Positions 17,213-25,859 of a DNA stretch of 64,000 bases are shown here, in pieces. The stretch covers positions 186,001-250,000 of the forward strand of contig NZ_BBZJ01000012.1 of assembly GCF_001417775.1 (NCBI RefSeq), written 5' to 3'. The first letter of the stretch is position 1; the number at the start of each line of letters is the position of its first letter. Source of the stretch: Streptomyces sp. TP-A0356 (GTDB lineage: Bacteria; Actinomycetota; Actinomycetes; Streptomycetales; Streptomycetaceae). Under the pieces are notes generated by a model, which was not told the DNA's origin, ran no database searches, and worked only from the letters and a program-made list of their open reading frames with translations. Both the position numbers and the translations under genes were made by a program.

Positions 17213-18349
17213 TCAGTCTTCCTCGCCGTCCTCGGAGCGGGCTGAGCGTTCCTTCAGCTGTCGCTGGCGTTCGCGCTGCCTCCTTCCGTACGTGGCGTCC
17301 CGCACCTCCTCGTCGCCCTCCAGCCCCGTTCCGAAGGCCCCGCCGATCATGGCGATGGACGTGATGAACCAGCACAGGAAGAGGTAGTCACCCGCGACGA
17401 CCGGGCGTCCCACGAACTTGCGCAGGACGGAGGGCTCCAACAGCAGGAAGGAGACGGCGACCAGCGTCACGAAGAGCATCGCGGCAAGGAAGGCCACCGC
17501 CAGCGCGACGGTGATCAGCGTGACCAGGTTGTACGGGTAGAGCGGGTGGTGACGGGCGGGAAGTTCGTCGGCGTGTTCCCAGAGGCGGTGGTCGATGATG
17601 ATCCACGCGCTGAGGGCGAGAGCGGACACGACGGTGATCAGCGCCTGCTTCCACGCGCTGAGCGCGGTGGCCAGGTTCCAGGTGGCGGTGTTGATGAAGA
17701 GGATCGTCGCCGTGGCGAACACCCCCGCCAGCGCCCGGGAGAGGGAGCCGAACAACCGCCAGGGACGGTTGGCGCGCACCATGCCGCTGATCAGGCGCAC
17801 ATGGCCGCGCAGGCCGGGCACGACGTACCGCCTGAGCGCACGGGGCTGGGGCCCGAGGCCGGGTGCGGGTTCGCGCGGCGGGCGGCCGATCACCTTGGGG
17901 TGCTCCAGGGCCCTCTCCCGCGAGACCATCTGCCGGACGATGTCCACGACCGCCTGCCGCACCCGGCGGCGTAGGCGGCGGGAGCCCAGTGCCGGCAACG
18001 AGATGAGCGCCACCCGGCGTTCGGTGTCGACCTCGACACTGACCGGGTAGAGACGCGCACGCCGTGGGAGATCGGTGATGAAGATGCCGATGTCCCAGCC
18101 CATGCCCTCCAGGTGACCGCTCACCATGTCCGCGATGCGGGAGACATCGACCTGGTCGTCCGCCACCAGGGGTACGGTGACCGCGTCGACCTCCCACCGA
18201 ACCGCTGCGCCGGTGGCCCGGCGGAGTTGCCCGGGCAGGCGCGGAGCCAGGCTTCGGGCGATCTCCGAGGGCAGGCCGGGGTCGGCGACCAGGACGAGCC
18301 GCAGGGACCCGCGGTTCGGCGGTCTCGGCGTACCCTGTGCGTCACTCAC
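17213..18349 (-). CDS. Hypothetical membrane protein with N-terminal soluble domain
   Basis: 378 residues. Residues 15-200 form a soluble alpha/beta domain (RLVLVADPGLPSEIARSL..., WDIGIFITDLP). It is followed by about five membrane helices (ALAGVFATATILFINTA, ALITVVSALALSAWIII, LVTLITVALAVAFLAA, LFVTLVAVSFLLL, YLFLCWFITSIAMIGGAFG) and a basic tail. I do not recognise the family. The GTG at 18349 was chosen because GGAAGAGG lies nine bases upstream; a GTG at 18385 is in frame but poorly spaced. Confidence 0.72.
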   Translation of the reverse strand: MSDAQGTPRPPNRGSLRLVLVADPGLPSEIARSLAPRLPGQLRRATGAAVRWEVDAVTVPLVADDQVDVSRIADMVSGHLEGMGWDIGIFITDLPRRARLYPVSVEVDTERRVALISLPALGSRRLRRRVRQAVVDIVRQMVSRERALEHPKVIGRPPREPAPGLGPQPRALRRYVVPGLRGHVRLISGMVRANRPWRLFGSLSRALAGVFATATILFINTATWNLATALSAWKQALITVVSALALSAWIIIDHRLWEHADELPARHHPLYPYNLVTLITVALAVAFLAAMLFVTLVAVSFLLLEPSVLRKFVGRPVVAGDYLFLCWFITSIAMIGGAFGTGLEGDEEVRDATYGRRQRERQRQLKERSARSEDGEED

Positions 18350-18614
18350 GCCCGTCGGCCTCTTCCTCGCCGGGCGGGCGTCCACAGCCTTCGTACTCCG
18401 CCGCCTTCATCACTTCCCACCAGGAACAGGGAGCCGACTCCTCCACCGTCCCACCCGTGCCCGGCACCTGCCACCACACACACCTGTCCGCGAAGCGCCC
18501 TGGGTGAGAGATCGGGTCGCGGGAGAACCATCCTGCCCGATCGGCCATCTCAAGAAGGGGACCCCAGGACGTCTCAGGGCCAAGCGTCGGGGACGGGAGC
18601 CGAAAGGAAGGCGC

Positions 18615-19802
18615 GTGCCGGTCATCAGTCAGCGGATGCACCTGGTGCTGCTCGCTGCCTGGACGGTCCTCTGGTTCGCCGTCGTCGAGCCGCACGGCGG
18701 GTTCTCCTGGCACTATCTGCGCACCGGCGGAGAGTTGCTCTACCAGGGCCCCTCGAGTGGCGGCGACGGCGGTCTGAACCTGTACGCCCATCACCCGGAG
18801 CTGCAGATGGGGCCCGTCAGCTTCCTCGCAGCGGGCCTGTTCAACCCCTTTCCCGGGGCCGTCGGGCAGCTGCTGGCCGCCGCCCTGATGTCGCTGCTCG
18901 GCCTCGTCGTCCTCGTCCTGGCCGGGCGCAGCGCGGCCTGGCACTTCCTGGGAACCGGAACCAACCATCAGCGACTGCGGCAGCGCGTGCTGGTCGCCGG
19001 TCTGGCCTTCATCCCGATGTGGATCGAGGTCGCAGTCCGCTTCGGGCACCTGGACGATGTCCTGGCCCTCTTCTTCACCGTCCTGGCCGTACACTCCGTC
19101 ACCCGCGGCCATCCGGCCGCGACCGGTGTCTTCCTGGCCCTGGCCATGGACTCCAAGCCGACCGCGCTTGCCTTCCTGCCGCTGCTGCTCGCCCTGCCGA
19201 GACACCAGTGGCTGCGCGCGGGCCTGTGGTGCGCCGGCCTGGTCGCGCTCGCCTGGCTGCCGTTCTTCGTCGACGCGCCGCACTCGTTCGCCGCGGCCCA
19301 GTTCACCATCCCCAACCAGCCGGCGTCCGCGCTGCGCTGGCTCGGTGTCAGTGACCCGCGGACCCCGTCCTGGGACCGCCCGGCACAGTTCGCGCTGGGC
19401 CTGGCTCTCGGGTGTGTCGCCGTCTGGCGCGGCCGGTGGGCCGCGGTCGTGCTGCTCGGGGCCAACGCCAGGGTCCTCCTGGACCCCAGTGTGTACACGT
19501 ACTACACCGCTTCCGTCCTGCTGGGCACCCTGCTGTGGGATGTGATCGGGCAGCGGCGCCTCGTGCCCTGGTGGAGCTGGATCGCGCTGATCACCCTCTA
19601 CGGCAGCGTCTTCGTCGTTCCCGACGACTCGGCCCGTGGCCTGATACGCCTGGGGTTCGTGGCCGTCTCGACCGCGTACGTGCTGTTCTGGCCGATGGGA
19701 GGCCGACGCGATCGCGCCCGCTCACGGGCCCGGCCACGGCCGGTCATGCCTCCGGGGCAAGGAAGCGGGGCACCGCGACCGGCGGGCGGGAGCGCAACGT
19801 AA
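18615..19802 (+). CDS. Polytopic membrane protein, possibly GT-C glycosyltransferase-like
   Basis: 395 residues with about ten membrane helices. A first luminal loop follows helix 1 (FAVVEPHGGFSWHYLRTGG). An acidic and aromatic loop (EVAVRFGHLDDVLALFF) precedes the next helices. A loop-rich early region followed by many helices resembles GT87/DUF2029 GT-C proteins, which use polyprenyl-phosphate sugars, but a clear catalytic Asp motif is not evident apart from the HLDD segment. The GTG at 18615 has AAGGAAGG four bases upstream. The neighbour at 17213 reads divergently, with a 265-base gap. Confidence 0.65.
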   Translation: MPVISQRMHLVLLAAWTVLWFAVVEPHGGFSWHYLRTGGELLYQGPSSGGDGGLNLYAHHPELQMGPVSFLAAGLFNPFPGAVGQLLAAALMSLLGLVVLVLAGRSAAWHFLGTGTNHQRLRQRVLVAGLAFIPMWIEVAVRFGHLDDVLALFFTVLAVHSVTRGHPAATGVFLALAMDSKPTALAFLPLLLALPRHQWLRAGLWCAGLVALAWLPFFVDAPHSFAAAQFTIPNQPASALRWLGVSDPRTPSWDRPAQFALGLALGCVAVWRGRWAAVVLLGANARVLLDPSVYTYYTASVLLGTLLWDVIGQRRLVPWWSWIALITLYGSVFVVPDDSARGLIRLGFVAVSTAYVLFWPMGGRRDRARSRARPRPVMPPGQGSGAPRPAGGSAT

Positions 19803-19860
19803 CGCCTACGCCGGAGGCGCCTCGGCCGCGTGGTCCGGCCGAGGCACCTCCGGCAGGCGG

Positions 19861-20337
19861 TCAGAGGGACGAACCGGGGTCACCGGGCTTGATGCGCCCA
19901 CGCCAGGCGCCGGATTCGCTCCCGCGCTGCTCGATGTACTCCTTGAAGCGGCGCATGTCGCCCTTGACGCGCCGGTCGATGATTCCCAGCATGTCCGCGG
20001 TCTTCTCCGCCGCCCCACCGGGCTCTACGTCCATGACGAGCTCCACCCGGGTGTGCGTGTCATCCAGGCGCTGGAAGCGAACCATGCCCCGCTGCCTGGT
20101 GTCGCCGCTGGTGGTCCGCCAGGTGATCCGCTCGTCGGGGAGCTGGTCGACGATCTCGGTGTCGAACTCCCGCCGCACTCCGCCGATCTTGGTGGTCCAG
20201 TGATTGTGGCGGTCGTCGACCTGCCTCACCTCCTCCACGCCCTCCATGAAGCTCGGGAAGTCCTCGAACTGCGTCCACTGGTTGTAGGCGGTGTGGATGG
20301 GAACCTCGACCTCCACCGCTTCCTTGACCGTGCTCAT
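19861..20337 (-). CDS. SRPBCC family protein
   Basis: 158 residues of START/Bet v1-like (SRPBCC, polyketide cyclase/CoxG-like) fold. The N-terminus VKEAVEVEVPIHTAYNQWT and the segment FPSFMEGVEEVRQVDDRHNHW are typical of the small stand-alone members in actinobacteria. A C-terminal helix (RRVKGDMRRFKEYIEQR) closes the hydrophobic cavity. A lipid or aromatic ligand is expected, but its identity is unknown. The ATG at 20337 follows GGAGGAGG, which decides between it and an earlier in-frame start. Confidence 0.87.
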   Translation of the reverse strand: MSTVKEAVEVEVPIHTAYNQWTQFEDFPSFMEGVEEVRQVDDRHNHWTTKIGGVRREFDTEIVDQLPDERITWRTTSGDTRQRGMVRFQRLDDTHTRVELVMDVEPGGAAEKTADMLGIIDRRVKGDMRRFKEYIEQRGSESGAWRGRIKPGDPGSSL

Positions 20338-20571
20338 CTGCGCCTCCTCCTCGCTGATCGATTGCGCCGGCGCCATCGGGGCGCCGCGTGGATCTCGGCA
20401 CAATGCGGCGGGTACCCAAGGATCACCGGTTTACGTTCAGGGGTGTGCGGGGCAGGTCGCGACCCGTCGGGTCGGGGCCGTGCGCGGGCGGCGGACCCCG
20501 GCCCGGCACCGCGTGACGCGCCCCCCCGGCACGCGGTGGCCGACCCACCCGTGGCGAGGCAGGGTGGAGGC

Positions 20572-21759
20572 ATGGGGCCGCGGCAGAGCCTTGCCGCTCT
20601 GCGGCAGCCGTGGCAATCGAGTCATGCGCTGCTGCTGCTTCCGGTCGCTCTCATCGTGGTGATCATGGTGGTGGACATCCACTCCCCCGAGACCATCCAT
20701 CTGGGACCCGCGCTGGTCATCGCTCCGGCGCTCACCCCTTCGTTCGCCGGCCCCCGGATGACCGGATTCGTCGGTGCGCTGGCGGTGGCGGCTCAGGTCG
20801 TCATCGCCATCCTTCACGGCGGCCTGACCACCACCAACCACATCGTGCAGATCATCACTCTTGCCGTGTTCTCGGTACTGATCATGGTCTACGCAGCCAT
20901 CCGCGACCGGCGCCGCGCACAGCTGGCCCAGGTCCGGTCGGTGGCCGAGGCCGCCCAGCACGTCCTGCTGTGGCCGCTGCCGGAGACCCTCGGTCCCCTG
21001 AAGGTCGCCACCCTGTACCTGGCCGCCGAGGACGAAGCACAGATCGGCGGCGACCTGTACGCGGCCACCCGCACCGACAACGCGGTGCGGGTGCTGATCG
21101 GTGATGTGCGCGGCAAGGGCCTGTCCGCGATCGGCGAGGCCGCACTGCTGCTCGGCGCCTTCCGCGAGGCCGCCCATCGGCAGGCGTCCCTGCCGGAGCT
21201 GGCGGCCACTCTCGAACAGAGCGTGACCCGCTACCTGGCCGACTTCGAACCGATCGAGGAGCTCGGCGAACGCTTCGCCACCGCCCTGCTCGTCGAGATC
21301 CCCGACGACGACCCCATCACCCGCATGACCAGTTGCGGACACCCTCCGCCACTGCTGCTCAGCGAAGGCCACGTGGTCACCGCCCCGAGCCTGCACCCCG
21401 CGCCTCCCCTGGGGGTCAGCGGGACGACTCCCGGGAGCTACACCCTGGACGTGTTCTCCTTCGAGCCCGGTGACACCCTGCTGCTGTACACCGACGGCGT
21501 CATCGAGGCCCGCGACGCCGAGGGCCGCTTCTACCCGCTCGCCGAACGCGTCGCCCAGTGGACCCAGGCCAGCCCGCAGGCGCTCCTGCACCACATTCGG
21601 CGAGATCTCCTCGTCCACACCGGCGGGCGCCTGGACGACGACGTCGCGCTCATCGCCCTGCACCGCACTCCCATCGTCCACCGCGGCCACCACCACGATC
21701 GGATCATCCACGCCGACGGGTTCCGGCATCGGCCGAGCACCCGGGCGCAGGAGAGTTGA
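20572..21759 (+). CDS. Membrane-bound PP2C/SpoIIE phosphatase
   Basis: 395 residues. Three to four membrane helices (residues about 20-100) are followed by a PP2C/SpoIIE domain with GGDLYAAT, GDVRGKGLSA, SCGHPPPLLL, LLYTDGVIEARD and DDDVALIAL. It is very similar to the phosphatase at 8183 in both halves (compare RSVAEAAQHVLLWPLP with RSVAETAQRVLLRPVP), so the two are recent paralogues. A His-rich C-terminal tail (VHRGHHHDRIIH) is peculiar to this copy. ATG at 20572 follows GGTGGAGG. Confidence 0.9.
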   Translation: MGPRQSLAALRQPWQSSHALLLLPVALIVVIMVVDIHSPETIHLGPALVIAPALTPSFAGPRMTGFVGALAVAAQVVIAILHGGLTTTNHIVQIITLAVFSVLIMVYAAIRDRRRAQLAQVRSVAEAAQHVLLWPLPETLGPLKVATLYLAAEDEAQIGGDLYAATRTDNAVRVLIGDVRGKGLSAIGEAALLLGAFREAAHRQASLPELAATLEQSVTRYLADFEPIEELGERFATALLVEIPDDDPITRMTSCGHPPPLLLSEGHVVTAPSLHPAPPLGVSGTTPGSYTLDVFSFEPGDTLLLYTDGVIEARDAEGRFYPLAERVAQWTQASPQALLHHIRRDLLVHTGGRLDDDVALIALHRTPIVHRGHHHDRIIHADGFRHRPSTRAQES

Positions 21760-22026
21760 CCGGGGAAGGGTGCCGGCGCTGACCCGTCCGGGTTCGGCCG
21801 AGTCCGGTGACGGCTCCCATGGGTGGCGCCGTGTCATTTCACAGCCCTCGCGGTCCGCATGGTGGCAGCGCAGCCACCGGCTCGGGGCGCCCCCGACTTT
21901 TGCGTACGCCCGTGCGTTTCTTTGGCATCACACGGTACGGAGGCCCCCTTCCGTACACGTTGGCCCTCTCGTATGTCGGTGCATGATCCGCGCTGCCCCA
22001 TGCTCCGTACCGTTCGAGGAGAACCC

Positions 22027-23691
22027 TTGTCCCGACGTCCTGCCCGTCGTGTCGCCGCGGTCACCGCGGCGCTCGCCGCTGTCGGCGCTCTCACCGCCAC
22101 GGCCACCGAGTCCGCCTCGGCGCACGTCCCCGTCACGCACCCGCGCACCCCCGCCCGGCACGTCCTGCTGCTGTCGGTCGACGGCCTGCACCAGTCCGAC
22201 CTGGCCTGGTACGTCGCCCGCCACCCGGAGTCGGCGCTCGCGCGCCTCGCCGCCGGCGGTGTGGAGTACACCCACGCGAGGACCACCGTGCCCTCCGACT
22301 CGTTCCCGGGTCTGGTCGGCCAGCTCACGGGCGGCAACCCCGGTACCACGGGCGTCTACTACGACGACACCTACAACCACGCGCTTCTCCCGGCCGGCAC
22401 GACCCACTGCTCGGGCGTGAAGCCCGGCGTGGAGGTCGACCTCACCGAGAACCTCGACCGCAACCAGCACTCCATCGACGCCGGCCAGGGTCTGAAGGGC
22501 CTGCCCGGCAGCATCCTGAAGATGACCGGCAACGCCCGCAGCCTGATCGACCCGTCGAAGCTGCCGGTCGACCCGAAGACCTGCAAGCCGGTCTACCCGT
22601 ACTCGTACCTGCAGGTGAACACGGTCTTCAACGTGGTCCGCAAGGCAGGGCTGCGGACCGCCTGGTCCGACAAGCACATCGCGTACGACATCCTGAACGG
22701 GCCTTCGGGCAACGGCATCCAGGACCTGTTCGCCCCCGAGATCAACAGCGATGCGATCGGTTATCCGGCGGCCGCCGACTGGACGAAGGACAACGCGGCG
22801 ACCGAGCAGTACGACGGCTACAAGGTGCGGGCCGTCCTCAACGAGATCGACGGCTACGACCACAGCCGCACGAACAAGGTCGGAACCCCCGCGGTGTTCG
22901 GCATGAACTTCCAGTCCGTGTCGACCGCTCAGAAGCTGCCCACCTCCAATGGCCTGACGGGCGGTTACGCGTCGAAGGGCGTACCGGGACCGCTGCTGGC
23001 GAAGAACCTCGCGTTCGTCGACAAGGAGGTCGGGGCCCTCGCCGCCGAGCTGCGCAAGAGGCACCTGGACGGGAACACCACGGTCATCCTCTCGGCCAAG
23101 CACGGGCAGTCCCCGACCGACCCGAAGGCGCTGACCCGGATCGACGACGGCGCTCTGCTGGACGGTCTCGACGCTGCCTGGAAGGCCGCTCACCCGGGCG
23201 CCGGCAAGCTGGTCGCGCACGCCGTGAACGACGACGGCATGCTCATCTGGCTCACCGACCGTTCCAAGGCCGCCACCGACTTCGCCAAGGCGTATCTGCT
23301 CGCCCAGTCCGGTACCGGCAACGGCATCGACGGCGCCGCCAGGCCCTTCACTGCGAGCGGCCTGAAGACCCTGTACGCCGGTGGGGAGGCGGCCCGCTAC
23401 TTCCACGTCCGCCCGGGCGACTCGCGCGTGCCCGACCTGTTCGGCATCGCGCGGTACGGCGTCGTCTACACCGGCGGCAAGAGCAAGATCGCCGAGCACG
23501 GCGGCGCCCACGCCGACGACCTCGACGTCCCGCTCGTCGTCTCCGGAGCCGCCGCCGCGCACGGCACGCGCGTCGGCGACACGGTCGAGACCACGCAGAT
23601 CGCCCCGACGATCCTGCGGCTGCTGGGCCTGAACCCCCAGGACCTGGACGCCGTGCGCATCGAGCACACCCGGGCACTGCCCACCCGCTGA
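22027..23691 (+). CDS. Secreted alkaline-phosphatase-superfamily phosphodiesterase
   Basis: 554 residues. A twin-Arg-containing signal peptide (RRPARRVAAVTAALAAVGAL, cleavage near SASA) is followed by a nucleotide pyrophosphatase/phosphodiesterase-like domain. Expected metal ligands and nucleophile are visible: LLSVDGLHQSD (Asp), TTVPSDSFPGLVG (Thr/Ser nucleophile region), SAKHGQSP (His) and EHGGAHADDLDVPLVV (His). It should hydrolyse phosphodiesters or phosphoesters outside the cell, perhaps for phosphate scavenging. The TTG at 22027 was chosen for GAGGAGAA upstream and because the signal then starts properly. A perfect terminator hairpin follows. Confidence 0.87.
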   Translation: MSRRPARRVAAVTAALAAVGALTATATESASAHVPVTHPRTPARHVLLLSVDGLHQSDLAWYVARHPESALARLAAGGVEYTHARTTVPSDSFPGLVGQLTGGNPGTTGVYYDDTYNHALLPAGTTHCSGVKPGVEVDLTENLDRNQHSIDAGQGLKGLPGSILKMTGNARSLIDPSKLPVDPKTCKPVYPYSYLQVNTVFNVVRKAGLRTAWSDKHIAYDILNGPSGNGIQDLFAPEINSDAIGYPAAADWTKDNAATEQYDGYKVRAVLNEIDGYDHSRTNKVGTPAVFGMNFQSVSTAQKLPTSNGLTGGYASKGVPGPLLAKNLAFVDKEVGALAAELRKRHLDGNTTVILSAKHGQSPTDPKALTRIDDGALLDGLDAAWKAAHPGAGKLVAHAVNDDGMLIWLTDRSKAATDFAKAYLLAQSGTGNGIDGAARPFTASGLKTLYAGGEAARYFHVRPGDSRVPDLFGIARYGVVYTGGKSKIAEHGGAHADDLDVPLVVSGAAAAHGTRVGDTVETTQIAPTILRLLGLNPQDLDAVRIEHTRALPTR

Positions 23692-23725
23692 CCCGCGGCG
23701 CGGCTGTGCCGCGTCACCTCCCCGT

Positions 23726-23756
23726 GGTGGGGGCCGCTCAAGTGGCGGCCCCCACC
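23726..23756 (+). terminator. Perfect 12-bp terminator hairpin
   Basis: GGTGGGGGCCGC and GCGGCCCCCACC form a perfect 12-base-pair stem with a seven-base loop, 34 bases after the phosphodiesterase stop. Confidence 0.85.
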
Positions 23757-23820
23757 GCGACGTTCGCCTCCGTAGGGAAGGTGCTCAGGAGGGGTTCCCG
23801 CTCGCACGGAAGTCGGAGAG

Positions 23821-24546
23821 TCACAGGCGGGTGCGGGCCGCTCGGACGAGGGCGTCGAACAGGCCCTGTTGGGCGGGGTCGCGGTGGGCGGTGTCCTCGG
23901 GGTGCCACTGGACCGCGGTGAACCAGCCACGCGCGTCGGGGAGTTCAAGCGCTTCGACCGTGCCGTCGGCCGCCCGTGCGGTGACCCTGAGTCCGGCTCC
24001 GGTGCGTTCCACCCGCTGGTGGTGGTAGCAGGAGGCCTCCGTCCGCTGCGCTCCGGTGGCCCGTTCCAGCAGGGTGCCGCGCCGAACCGCCACCGGGTGT
24101 ACGACATGGCGGTGTTCGTGGTCCCGGCCGCCCATGTCCTGCTGCAAGGTGCCGCCGAGGGCCACGTTGACGACCTGCAGACCACGGCAGATCGCGAGCA
24201 GGGGAACTCCCGAGTCCAGGGTCCGGCGGGCGACTTCCAGGTCGAAGGCGTCCTGGAGGTCGTCGACGTCGTAGACCGCGTCGTGGGTGTCGGCGGCGCC
24301 GTAGCGGTGCGGGGCGATGTCACCGCCGCCGGGCAGCAGCACGCCGTCGAAGCGGGCGAGCCGGGCGGTCACGTCGGTGTCCGCGGGGTCGGCGGGGTGG
24401 ATGGTCACCGGTTCACCGCCCGCCCGCCACACCGCCTCGATCAGCGCGCGGGCGTTGACCTCGGCCGCGTACCGCAGGGCGGAGGTGGTGGCGCTGAAAC
24501 CTTCTCCAGTGGCGGTCCCCGTTCCGTGACGGCCCTCGCCGAGCAT
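23821..24546 (-). CDS. Class I glutamine amidotransferase-like (PuuD-type gamma-Glu-GABA hydrolase)
   Basis: 241 residues from ATG 24546. The gamma-glutamyl-gamma-aminobutyrate hydrolase pattern is clear: LLPGGGDIAPHRYG, the nucleophile elbow LAICRGLQVVNVALGGTL (Cys), HPVAV, and WFTAVQWHPEDTA (catalytic His and Glu). It should hydrolyse gamma-glutamyl amides in polyamine or amino-acid catabolism. Odd: the usual first strand (RPLIGV-type) is absent and the domain begins abruptly at FSATTSALRYAAEV. The N-terminal 15 residues are Gly-rich, and no start has a good ribosome site. Either the start is wrong or the 5' end has been replaced. Confidence 0.75.
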   Translation of the reverse strand: MLGEGRHGTGTATGEGFSATTSALRYAAEVNARALIEAVWRAGGEPVTIHPADPADTDVTARLARFDGVLLPGGGDIAPHRYGAADTHDAVYDVDDLQDAFDLEVARRTLDSGVPLLAICRGLQVVNVALGGTLQQDMGGRDHEHRHVVHPVAVRRGTLLERATGAQRTEASCYHHQRVERTGAGLRVTARAADGTVEALELPDARGWFTAVQWHPEDTAHRDPAQQGLFDALVRAARTRL

Positions 24547-24952
24547 GCCCGGCTCGCCGCCGCCGGACGCCTGGTCGTACGCATCGCACGGAGCCGCCCC
24601 CTCGCCGACGCCGCCGAGGCCCAGAGGGAGAGCGAGACCGGCCACCCTCGCGGGAAGCTCATCCTGCGGCCGTAGGAGGTGGGACCCCGAGGGTGCCCTT
24701 CACACCATCTCCCTGCCGGCCACCCGGACTTCAACAGCGAGGCGGCCGAAGTGGTGACTGCCGAGGTACGCTTCACCTCGGCCGCCTCGGGATCGCCCTC
24801 GACCTCGGCACCGGCCGCCACGACCAGGCACCGGTGTCACCGGTTGTTCACCCAAGCGACAGCACATGTACATCCAAAGTGCACCCATGCCAGGGCATAC
24901 GGCTGCATTGTCGGATATGAGACACCCCTCCGAAGACAGAAAGTCGGCCGAC
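24547..24952. other. Intergenic stretch, nothing convincing
   Basis: Upstream of the GATase gene and divergent to the small gene at 24953. In-frame extension of the GATase to GTG 24645 is possible but Gly/Ala-rich. I see no recognisable domain, RNA or repeat. The lower-GC stretch 24850-24950 probably holds the promoter of the 45-aa gene. Confidence 0.4.
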
Positions 24953-25090
24953 ATGGGCGGAATTCTCGTAGCCGTGGCGACGAAGATCGGCGTCGCGCTC
25001 GCCGAGGCGATCATCATGCGTGTTCTCTGGGAGCTGTGGGCCGCGTACGCGCGGCACCTGCGCACGGCCGCCGCGCCCGCCGCCGCCTGA
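24953..25090 (+). CDS. Small 45-residue helical protein
   Basis: 45 residues: one amphipathic to hydrophobic helix (ILVAVATKIGVALAEAIIMR) running into a Trp- and Arg-rich end (VLWELWAAYARHLR) and an Ala-Pro tail. Codon use is typical, and the final GCCGCCTGA is the first copy of the tandem repeat that follows. The ribosome site is weak (GAAAG 12 bases upstream). The family is unknown; a small membrane-associated protein is likely. The gene is supported by codon bias and sequence character rather than homology. Confidence 0.55.
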   Translation: MGGILVAVATKIGVALAEAIIMRVLWELWAAYARHLRTAAAPAAA

Positions 25091-25252
25091 CGCGCGGCCG
25101 CCACTGCGGTCGCCACCTGACGCGCGGCCGCCACTGCGGTCGCCACCTGACGCGCGGCCGCCACTGCGGTCGCCACCTGACGCGCGGCCGCCACTGCGGT
25201 CGCCGCCTGACGCGCGGCCGCCACTGCGGTCGCCGCCTGACGCGCGGCCGCC
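25081..25252 (+). repeat. Tandem array of 30-bp hairpin repeats
   Basis: Five complete copies and a 22-base partial copy of a 30-base unit (starts at 25081, 25111, 25141, 25171, 25201 and 25231). Copies differ only at one position (CGCCGCC versus CGCCACC). Every full unit contains GCGGCCGC-CACT-GCGGTCGC, which folds into an eight-pair stem with one G-U pair and a CACT loop. The array starts on the last codons of the small gene, so each copy restates its stop codon. There are no spacers, so it is not CRISPR. Long open frames crossing it on both strands are artefacts. Confidence 0.9.
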
Positions 25253-25303
25253 CGGCAGCGCCGTCGCCGCCGGGCGCCGTGGGGGCCTTTCGCATCAGCC
25301 CCT

Positions 25304-25678
25304 CTACTTGGCCGAGCCCCGGCCTCCGTTGTGCTCGGCCGACGCCCGGGCACCTCCTTCACGCGATCTACTGCTGCGCACCAGCCAGGTGGCTCCGCCG
25401 ACGGCGAGCGCGACCGGCCATTCCAGGGCCCCCGCCGCGGCCATCGCTCCGAGACCTCCGTAGAAGACGAGATCCTTGGGCGTGGGCATGCCGGGCATCA
25501 GCGACGTCGCCGCTTTGGCCGTGCTCGTCACGTCGCCCTTCGTCAGGTACGGAATCTTCAGCGACGGGTGCAGTGTGCGCGTATGAAGGTGCAGGCCCGC
25601 ACCTTCGTGCGCATGGGTCTCCATGCGGTGCTTACGGGATTCTTCCCGCTCTTGTGTGGTTTCCGCTGTCTTGGCCAT
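25304..25678 (-). CDS. Hypothetical protein, divergent to the P-type ATPase
   Basis: 124 residues. The N-terminal 50 residues are charged and His-rich (RKHRMETHAHEGAGLHLHTR), which could bind metal. They are followed by YLTKGDVTSTAKAATSLMPGMPTPKD and two short membrane helices (LVFYGGLGAMAAAGALEWP, VALAVGGATWLV) with a basic tail. I know no family. ATG at 25678 has GAGAGGAGA upstream. It is divergent from the large P-type ATPase across an AT-rich 181-base gap, so it may be a metal-handling partner; this is inference. Confidence 0.7.
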   Translation of the reverse strand: MAKTAETTQEREESRKHRMETHAHEGAGLHLHTRTLHPSLKIPYLTKGDVTSTAKAATSLMPGMPTPKDLVFYGGLGAMAAAGALEWPVALAVGGATWLVRSSRSREGGARASAEHNGGRGSAK

Positions 25679-25859
25679 CCCCCAGGTCTCCTCTCAGGAG
25701 TCGGTGTGGTGTGCCTCTTCAATTCTTGCGCGCTTCGCCCGACGCGCGCCCTGCAACCTGGGCCCAAGTCCGGCATTTACGGCACTTAGGTTGAAATATT
25801 TATTTATGGCTACTCGTGCGCGGAGGAGCTGAGTGCCGGCCGAGAGCAGGTGATGCGCT

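Noticed and set aside
25081..25252. CRISPR array
   Set aside because: The units are directly abutted with no spacers, and no cas gene is present.
24700..25362. Minus-strand frame with a repeated peptide (AARQVATAVA type)
   Set aside because: The repeats are just the translation of the 30-bp hairpin array; all frames through the array remain open because the unit is a multiple of three.
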